Made by a program: the position numbers and the translations under genes. From Candidatus Phycorickettsia trachydisci (GTDB taxonomy: Bacteria > Pseudomonadota > Alphaproteobacteria > Rickettsiales > Rickettsiaceae), in the NCBI RefSeq assembly GCF_003015145.1, contig NZ_CP027845.1:930001-994000 (forward strand): DNA of 64,000 bases, given 5' to 3'. The notes beneath the pieces are model-generated. The model searched no databases. It worked only from the letters and a program-made list of their open reading frames with translations, and was not told the DNA's origin. This document shows, one piece after another, positions 58,851 to 64,000 of the stretch. The first letter of the stretch is position 1; the number at the start of each line of letters is the position of its first letter.

Positions 58851-60224
58851 ATGCAAAAATTCGACTTATTAGTAATAGGCGCAGGTCCCGGAGGATACGT
58901 TGCAGCTATAAGAGCAGCGCAGTTAGGTATGAAAGTTGCTATTGCTGAAAGAGAGCATTTAGGAGGGATTTGTCTAAATTGGGGATGTATACCCACAAAA
59001 AGCTTACTTAAATCAGCTGCAGTATTAGATGCTATCAAGCATGCAAAGGATTATGGAGTTGAGGTTAGTGCTCCTAAAGCAAGTTTAGCTAGTATGGTCG
59101 AAAAATCTAGAGAAGCTGCTGCCAAACTTGGTCAAGGTGTTAAGTCATTATTAAAGAAGAATAAAGTCGAAATCATAGAGGGGGAAGCTAAGTTACTTGG
59201 TAATTCAAAAGTTTCGGTAGGCGCCAATACATATGAGGCAAAAAATATCATTATCGCAACGGGTGCAAGGGCTAGAGTAATTCCCGGCTTAGAATTTGAT
59301 GGTTCAAAAATCCTATCTTATAAAGAGGCAATGATTCAAAAGGATTTACCAAAAAGTATAGCAATTATCGGTGCAGGTGCAATCGGCATTGAGTTTGCAT
59401 CTTTTTATAATTCCTTAGGGTCTAAAGTTACTCTAATCGAAATGCAAGATAAGATCTTGTTCAATGAAGATGAAGAAATTGCTACAATCGCACATAAGTC
59501 TTTCGAGAAGAAAGGAATCACGATTATTACAGAGGCTAAAGTTAAAGGCGTGAAAAAAGGTGCTCAGCTAACACTAGAATTAGATACTAAAAAAGGACCA
59601 TCTAGCTTGCAAGTTGAAAAGGTTATTGTCGCAGCTGGAGTTGTTGCAAATACCGAAAATCTAGGGCTTGATAAGACAAAAGTTAAAGTAGTTGATGGCC
59701 AAATCAAAGTTGATGAATACTTGCAAACTGATGAAAAGGGAGTATTTGCTATTGGAGACGTAATATCAGCACCTTGGCTTGCACATAAAGCAAGTCATGA
59801 GGGAATACTGTGCGTAGAGTTTATGGCAGGTCACAAGGTAAAGCCTATCGATAAAACTAATATTCCAGGATGTATTTATAGTGATCCACAAGTAGCAAGT
59901 GTTGGACTTACTGAAGCAAAGGCTCGCAGCTTGGGTAAAGAGATAAAAGTTGGTAAGTTTCCATTTTTTGCTAATGGTAAAGCAATTGCATCAGGATACA
60001 CTGAAGGCCTTGTTAAAACTATTTTTGATGCAAAAACGGGTGAGCTTCTAGGTGCGCATATGGTAGGTCCATATGTTAGCGAAATGATCAATACTTATGT
60101 TCTTGCAAAAACATCTGAACTGACTGAGCAAGAAATTATACATACAATCTTTCCTCATCCAACATTATCTGAAATGTTGCACGAATCCGTACTAGATGCT
60201 TATGGTAAGGCTATACATATTTAG
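58851..60224 (+). CDS. lpd: Dihydrolipoamide dehydrogenase (E3)
   Basis: Flavoprotein that reoxidises dihydrolipoamide with NAD+. The 457 residues show the FAD site GAGPGGYVAAIRAAQLG, the redox-active disulfide GGICLNWGCIPTKSLL (Cys-x4-Cys), the NAD site IGAGAIGIEFASFYNSLG, and the C-terminal interface motif HPHPTLSE-like FPHPTLSEMLHE with the catalytic His-Glu pair. It starts 6 bases after pdhC, so the whole pyruvate dehydrogenase complex comes from one operon. The following 189 bases to folC hold no gene and no clear terminator. Confidence 0.96.
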   Translation: MQKFDLLVIGAGPGGYVAAIRAAQLGMKVAIAEREHLGGICLNWGCIPTKSLLKSAAVLDAIKHAKDYGVEVSAPKASLASMVEKSREAAAKLGQGVKSLLKKNKVEIIEGEAKLLGNSKVSVGANTYEAKNIIIATGARARVIPGLEFDGSKILSYKEAMIQKDLPKSIAIIGAGAIGIEFASFYNSLGSKVTLIEMQDKILFNEDEEIATIAHKSFEKKGITIITEAKVKGVKKGAQLTLELDTKKGPSSLQVEKVIVAAGVVANTENLGLDKTKVKVVDGQIKVDEYLQTDEKGVFAIGDVISAPWLAHKASHEGILCVEFMAGHKVKPIDKTNIPGCIYSDPQVASVGLTEAKARSLGKEIKVGKFPFFANGKAIASGYTEGLVKTIFDAKTGELLGAHMVGPYVSEMINTYVLAKTSELTEQEIIHTIFPHPTLSEMLHESVLDAYGKAIHI

Positions 60225-60413
60225 ATAGCCTTTGCTAATTTTTTGCATAATATAAGATCTTCTTAAAATATTTACTAAAAATAACTAGAGATTTAGTCAA
60301 ATCGTATAGAAATTGACAAATGATAGTTACTCAAAAAGAATTAGTTTGTTAACAGTGCCTAGTCGCAAGCTACTGTATCTTTATTAATTTAAGTTGATTA
60401 TACACTAACTCTC

Positions 60414-61706
60414 TTAACACTTTGTCCAATTTTCAGTGGACATTATGCTAGTGAGCTTAAATACATCTACTGCTAAGAATAAAGAACCAGTGATAATAAG
60501 ATGGTCAGCCTTTACTTGTGATAAAGCATCTTCTAAAGACTTGCAAGAAGTAGGTTTAAAATGAGTAGCAAGCTGTGCCAAAGCCTCTGATGAATAACTA
60601 AGAGGTTCGCTTTTTACAGGCACCGTATATATATTATTGAATATACCTTCAAACTCGCTCAAAAAAAGATTTGCATCCCTATTCTTAGTCATACCAATGA
60701 TAAGGCTAATTTCTCCAGATAATTCATCTTTAATCCAATTTGCCAAAACCTTTGCTCCATGATGATTGTGAGCCCCATCTACCCAAACATTAACATTAGG
60801 ACTTTGAGTTATAAATTTACGGCACTCGTTTACTTGCGTAATTCTTGCTGGCCAATATACATTCTTCAAACCTTCTGCGAAATGATCTTGGCTAAACTCG
60901 AAAAGATTTTGCCCAAAGCTAAGAGCAGCGATTGTTGTTGCCGCATTTAAGATTTGATGATCTCCTTTTAAAGCGGGCATAGGGAAATTGCAATTTAAAT
61001 ACTGAGACATAAATTCAAAGCCATCTTGAGTCTTGTGAACTCCAAAATCTCTGCCATACAAAATAAAAGGCGAATTCTGCTCATATGCTTTTTTGAACAG
61101 TACTTCTTCTACTTCGGGAACCTGGCTGCTAACAACACAAGCTACATGCGGCTTTATAATTCCGGCCTTTTCATACGCAATACTCGATAACGTATGCCCC
61201 AAAACGTCCATATGGTCGAACGAAATTGGCGTAATAATGCTCATTAGAGGTTTCTGCACTAAATTCGTTGCATCTAAACGTCCTCCAATTCCAGTCTCTA
61301 AGATCAGTAAGTCTGCATATTTGCGCGAAAATGCCAAAAAGGCAACTGCAGTTGTGCCTTCAAAAAATGTTGGCTGCAAGCTTGCTTTTTCTGCAACAAT
61401 CCTTACGGTCTCGCATAACTCAAATAAATATTCATCACTGATTTTTTCATTATGCAGAACTATTCTTTCATTAAAGTCTATAAGGTGCGGTGATGTATAA
61501 GCATGATATGATAAACCTGCTGCCTTGCAAATACTCCTAATATAGGCATTAGTCGAACCTTTGCCATTTGTTCCTGCTATATGAATTGTAGGCGGCAAAT
61601 TATCTTGGGGATTACCTAGGATCTCAAGCAGATGTTGCATATTGTCTAGATTATAGTTTATAGGCTTAAAGTTTAAAGGCTTAGGCCAATGGGGCATGAA
61701 AACCAT
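60414..61706 (-). CDS. folC: Folylpolyglutamate synthase / dihydrofolate synthase
   Basis: Adds glutamate to folates (and perhaps to dihydropteroate). The 430 residues contain the P-loop HIAGTNGKGST at about 43-53, YTSPHLIDFNERI, ETGIGGRLDATN and SFDHMDVLGHTL, all Mur-ligase-family FolC motifs. WVDGAHNHHGAK is the C-terminal substrate motif. The N-terminus could be the ATG at 61706 or the one three codons later (MPHWPKPLNF). It is convergent with the pdh operon and alone on its strand. Whether it serves both activities cannot be seen from sequence. Confidence 0.93.
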   Translation of the reverse strand: MVFMPHWPKPLNFKPINYNLDNMQHLLEILGNPQDNLPPTIHIAGTNGKGSTNAYIRSICKAAGLSYHAYTSPHLIDFNERIVLHNEKISDEYLFELCETVRIVAEKASLQPTFFEGTTAVAFLAFSRKYADLLILETGIGGRLDATNLVQKPLMSIITPISFDHMDVLGHTLSSIAYEKAGIIKPHVACVVSSQVPEVEEVLFKKAYEQNSPFILYGRDFGVHKTQDGFEFMSQYLNCNFPMPALKGDHQILNAATTIAALSFGQNLFEFSQDHFAEGLKNVYWPARITQVNECRKFITQSPNVNVWVDGAHNHHGAKVLANWIKDELSGEISLIIGMTKNRDANLFLSEFEGIFNNIYTVPVKSEPLSYSSEALAQLATHFKPTSCKSLEDALSQVKADHLIITGSLFLAVDVFKLTSIMSTENWTKC

Positions 61707-61899
61707 AAGGATTTGTTTTTTATATCTTTTGCTATGTACTGTAAATAATACTAATATTCTCTGTTTATTCTTACCTATTTTGCTAAAAATATCTAAGAAA
61801 TTGTCTTATCATAGCTATGAAAATTACCTCAATAATATCTTAAAAGAGTCTAATTTACTTACGCAAAATACTGATGCTAATATTAAATTTATAAATTAA
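61696..61899 (+). CDS. Doubtful small ORF with hydrophobic N-terminus, 67 aa
   Basis: The gap 61707-61969 between folC and ndk carries an open frame that starts inside the 5' end of folC on the other strand. It encodes a hydrophobic N-terminus (ICFLYLLLCTVNNTNILCLF) and an Asn/Lys-rich tail. AT-rich DNA often gives such frames by chance, no ribosome binding site is seen, and no family is recognised. Confidence 0.2.
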   Translation: MKTIRICFLYLLLCTVNNTNILCLFLPILLKISKKLSYHSYENYLNNILKESNLLTQNTDANIKFIN

Positions 61900-61969
61900 T
61901 GCTTTCAAATATTTTAATTTTTGTATATTATGGTTATTATTTTTATATTAACCAGATAAGAGAAAGCAT

Positions 61970-62392
61970 ATGTCAGTAGAAAAAACATTTGTAATGATTA
62001 AACCTGATGCCTTAAGAAGAAACATCTCAGGCGTTGTAGTCGCATATTTTGAAGAAGAAGGTCTTGAAGTTGCAGCTCAAAAAATGGTTCAGTTAACATC
62101 AGAGCGCGCTGCAGAATTTTATGCCGAGCATAAAGAGCGTCCATTTTTTCCTACTTTAGTGAAAAACATTACGGAAGGGCCTGTGATTCCTATAGTACTT
62201 AAGGGAGAAAATGCAATTTCTAAAGCAAGAGAAGTGATTGGAGCCACAAACCCTGCTGAGGCAGCTGAAGGAACCATTAGGGGAGATTTAGGAGAAAGTT
62301 TAGATTTCAATACAGTCCACGGTTCTGATAGCCCACAATCTGCAGAAAGAGAAATTAGCTTCTTTTTTGCACAAGATGAAATTTTAAAATAA
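61970..62392 (+). CDS. ndk: Nucleoside diphosphate kinase
   Basis: Balances nucleoside triphosphate pools through a phosphohistidine intermediate. The 140 residues show TFVMIKPDALRRN, RPFFPTLVKNITEGPVIPIV, NPAEAAEGTIRGDLG and the active-site His117 in NTVHGSDSPQSAEREI. The length and all motifs are standard. A purine-rich AGAGAAAG before the ATG can serve as the ribosome binding site. A hairpin follows the stop by 4 bases. Confidence 0.96.
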   Translation: MSVEKTFVMIKPDALRRNISGVVVAYFEEEGLEVAAQKMVQLTSERAAEFYAEHKERPFFPTLVKNITEGPVIPIVLKGENAISKAREVIGATNPAEAAEGTIRGDLGESLDFNTVHGSDSPQSAEREISFFFAQDEILK

Positions 62393-62396
62393 TTAT

Positions 62397-62434
62397 TTGT
62401 GGCGTCTTGGTTTTCATTAATGAAGTCGCCACAA
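62397..62434. terminator. Hairpin between ndk and a convergent gene
   Basis: TTGTGGCG and CGCCACAA form a perfect, partly GC-rich 8-base stem with a 22-base loop; the loop contains another palindrome (TTCATTAATGAA). It begins 4 bases after the ndk stop and lies 24 bases before the end of the convergent gene. No T-run follows on the plus strand, so it may rather protect the 3' end of the mRNA. Confidence 0.5.
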
Positions 62435-62458
62435 GTAGTAACAATATGAAAGTACTAA

Positions 62459-62953
62459 TTATATATTTTCTTCGGTATCCAAATCCCCCATTCTACTCCT
62501 CAAATCATCCATATTAAAAGATATGTGCAGCATAAACCCCATTTCCTTAGCAGCATTTTCTTCTCCGCCTCCTGAACATTTAGATTCAAGAGTAGTATCA
62601 GTATATTCTTGATCTATTATGCTTGCATGTGCTTCTGGTCTCTGTACTTTAAAGGCTTCCACTTGATCATGAGGCACTATTTTATACCCATAAGCTAATT
62701 TGGCTCCCGTGGCTTCATCTAAATACAGCTTACACTGGATCCTCAATCCCTCAGAGATTTTGAAATATGCTTTATATAATTGATCTGCTTTGTTTCCCGC
62801 TTTGCCAAATTCATACATTTTGAAGCCATGGGGTCCTAATTCTCTTTTCACCAGACCTTTATCTAAAGCTAAATCAACTTGCCTCTCTAAAATCTTATCT
62901 AATTCAAGCTTAGGAGACTTAACTGCATAGATTTTCCTACTTTCATCTTGCAA
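62459..62953 (-). CDS. Hypothetical protein, 164 aa; possibly the 3' part of a frameshifted gene
   Basis: Not recognised. The product is mixed alpha/beta and charged (VDLALDKGLVKRELGPHGFK, AYGYKIVPHDQVEAFKVQ) and ends with an acidic tail. No ATG start exists: the only usable start is a TTG at 62953 without a clear ribosome binding site. The frame stays open upstream for about 50 more bases (APSWIIKGKKYTPSNTE), across the end of the gene at 62985, until a TAA near 63030. This suggests that it was once joined to the upstream gene by one frame. It is convergent with ndk. Confidence 0.5.
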   Translation of the reverse strand: MQDESRKIYAVKSPKLELDKILERQVDLALDKGLVKRELGPHGFKMYEFGKAGNKADQLYKAYFKISEGLRIQCKLYLDEATGAKLAYGYKIVPHDQVEAFKVQRPEAHASIIDQEYTDTTLESKCSGGGEENAAKEMGFMLHISFNMDDLRSRMGDLDTEENI

Positions 62954-62984
62954 TTCTGTATTACTCGGGGTGTATTTTTTACCC

Positions 62985-63992
62985 TTAATAATCCAAGAAG
63001 GTGCTCTTGTTTCGATTGGTGGGAGTTAAGGGATCTATTAATGTAGTACCTTTAATGTCCTTGTAATATTGGTTTATTAAATCCCAAAATACGTCATCTT
63101 TAACCATTCCTAAACTATGAGAGGTACGTAGTGCTTCCTCTAAGGTTATGTCAGAACCAGGCATACAGATGGTCAACATTTCCCCTAAGCCTACATTAAA
63201 TGAAATTTTATGTTGATGAAGATAGACAATTAGATTTTCAAAACTTTTATAAGGTATGTAAAATAACTCTTTTTGGATATAGCAGTAATCTACACCAAGC
63301 TTCATAAATTCCATAATGACAAATTGGTTAATTAAGCTTAGTTGTTTTGCATCTACACACTCTTTGTCTTCAAAAAATAACTTATTGACATTTTTTAACC
63401 ATTCAAATGCTTGGCGCAGATTTTGTTCCAACATATCAGGCGTATTTTTACACGCATTGAGATGAATTATAACTATTTTCATCATAACAAGTGGGTCATG
63501 CACATCTTCGAATCTAAGCATATCTATAAATTTAGAAAATCCTGGCTTAAAAGACAAAGGATACAGTATTTTTATCTTTGCCTCCTGTTTGATTTTATGA
63601 GATATATCGTTGTTATTTTCTAAATCTCTCAATAAATTTTCTACTTGGTTGAGATCATTATTTTCCGTATAAAAATATGGTTGTTTTATTGAAAAAAGTG
63701 TCTTGATATCTCTAATCAAAGGATCTGATCCTGGGATTGTGCTTATAGCTTCTTCCAGGTGAAATTTTAATGTTTCATATTCTTGGAGAAATTCTTGATC
63801 ATATGAACTAGAATGTTTAAAACTCATTTTTAACCACCTTAAAAGTTTTTCTCGCGCATCTTGAGGAATTAATGTAAGAGAATTTGTGAGCTTTGTAAAA
63901 TATACCTCTCGTTCTTCTTCTTTTAAATCACACGCTACTTGTGCTAAGCCGCCATTTTCTCTAAATTGATTGATTGGATTGATTTGCCTCAT
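62985..63992 (-). CDS. Hypothetical protein, 335 aa
   Basis: Not recognised. The protein is almost entirely helical (KLTNSLTLIPQDAREKLLRW, VMMKIVIIHLNACKNTPDML, VDYCYIQKELFYIPYKSFEN), with no membrane span, signal peptide or known repeat. The start is secure: the ATG at 63992 is preceded by AAA and an in-frame TAA. The stop at 62985-62987 comes soon after TPTNRNKSTFLDY, while the next frame continues the coding sequence into the 164-residue product, so the C-terminus may be the result of a frameshift. Nothing indicates function; it may belong to the lineage-specific helical proteins common in Rickettsiales. Confidence 0.55.
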   Translation of the reverse strand: MRQINPINQFRENGGLAQVACDLKEEEREVYFTKLTNSLTLIPQDAREKLLRWLKMSFKHSSSYDQEFLQEYETLKFHLEEAISTIPGSDPLIRDIKTLFSIKQPYFYTENNDLNQVENLLRDLENNNDISHKIKQEAKIKILYPLSFKPGFSKFIDMLRFEDVHDPLVMMKIVIIHLNACKNTPDMLEQNLRQAFEWLKNVNKLFFEDKECVDAKQLSLINQFVIMEFMKLGVDYCYIQKELFYIPYKSFENLIVYLHQHKISFNVGLGEMLTICMPGSDITLEEALRTSHSLGMVKDDVFWDLINQYYKDIKGTTLIDPLTPTNRNKSTFLDY

Positions 63993-64000
63993 TTTTAATG

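Noticed and set aside
61093-61500. 135-codon plus-strand frame
   Set aside because: Antisense to folC, including its conserved motifs.
1-64000. Insertion sequences, prophage or integrase genes
   Set aside because: No transposase, integrase or phage structural motif was seen on either strand; accessory content here is ankyrin genes and secretion genes only.

Overview
This AT-rich window looks like the chromosome of an obligate intracellular alphaproteobacterium of the order Rickettsiales. The signs are two adjacent giant VirB6/TrbL-type secretion genes, many ankyrin-repeat genes, an hflK-hflC-degP operon, and one uninterrupted pdhA-pdhB-pdhC-lpd operon. LpxC (lipid A), DapB (diaminopimelate) and PBP2 are present, so it makes LPS and peptidoglycan, unlike Ehrlichia/Anaplasma. 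A class III (oxygen-sensitive) ribonucleotide reductase pair, nrdD-nrdG, is unexpected for this order. The family cannot be fixed from this window; a Midichloriaceae-like host-associated lineage is a guess.

Layout. 1-474: 3' part of dapB. 547-2965: an ankyrin gene and the relic of a second one. 2997-6237 (minus): degP, hflC, hflK. 6453-9695: two related ankyrin genes, the first ending in an F-box-like motif. 9743-12713 (minus): two paralogous genes of an unrecognised family. 12742-17434 (minus): a ybhG-F-S-R type ABC efflux operon. 17584-37537 (minus): two VirB6-like genes of 1746 and 4901 codons, covering 20 kb. 37678-44269: an overlapping gene string, ampG-like, rnhB, mrdA, ptrB-like and a divergent FKBP-like gene. 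45411-48189: nrdD-nrdG. 48327-48927: a frameshifted ankyrin gene. 49243-49968: rpmH, a CAT-anticodon tRNA and a HIT hydrolase. 49940-52753 (minus): a 937-codon ankyrin gene ending in a CaaX box. 52955-53787: a decayed locus. 53914-55542: lpxC and a small ankyrin gene. 55683-60224: the pyruvate dehydrogenase operon. 60414-63992: folC, ndk and two unknown genes.

How the parts fit. Housekeeping genes (cell wall, LPS, pyruvate oxidation, nucleotides, membrane protein quality control) are mixed with genes that look built for host contact. The ankyrin proteins carry different eukaryotic-type tails (F-box-like, CaaX). The 4901-residue VirB6-like protein has a signal peptide, a membrane core, several internal repeat families, two calmodulin-type IQ motifs and C-terminal ankyrin repeats. 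The best candidate for something undescribed is this VirB6 pair: a secretion-channel component whose long extension resembles a host-directed effector. This is inference from motifs; no function was tested.
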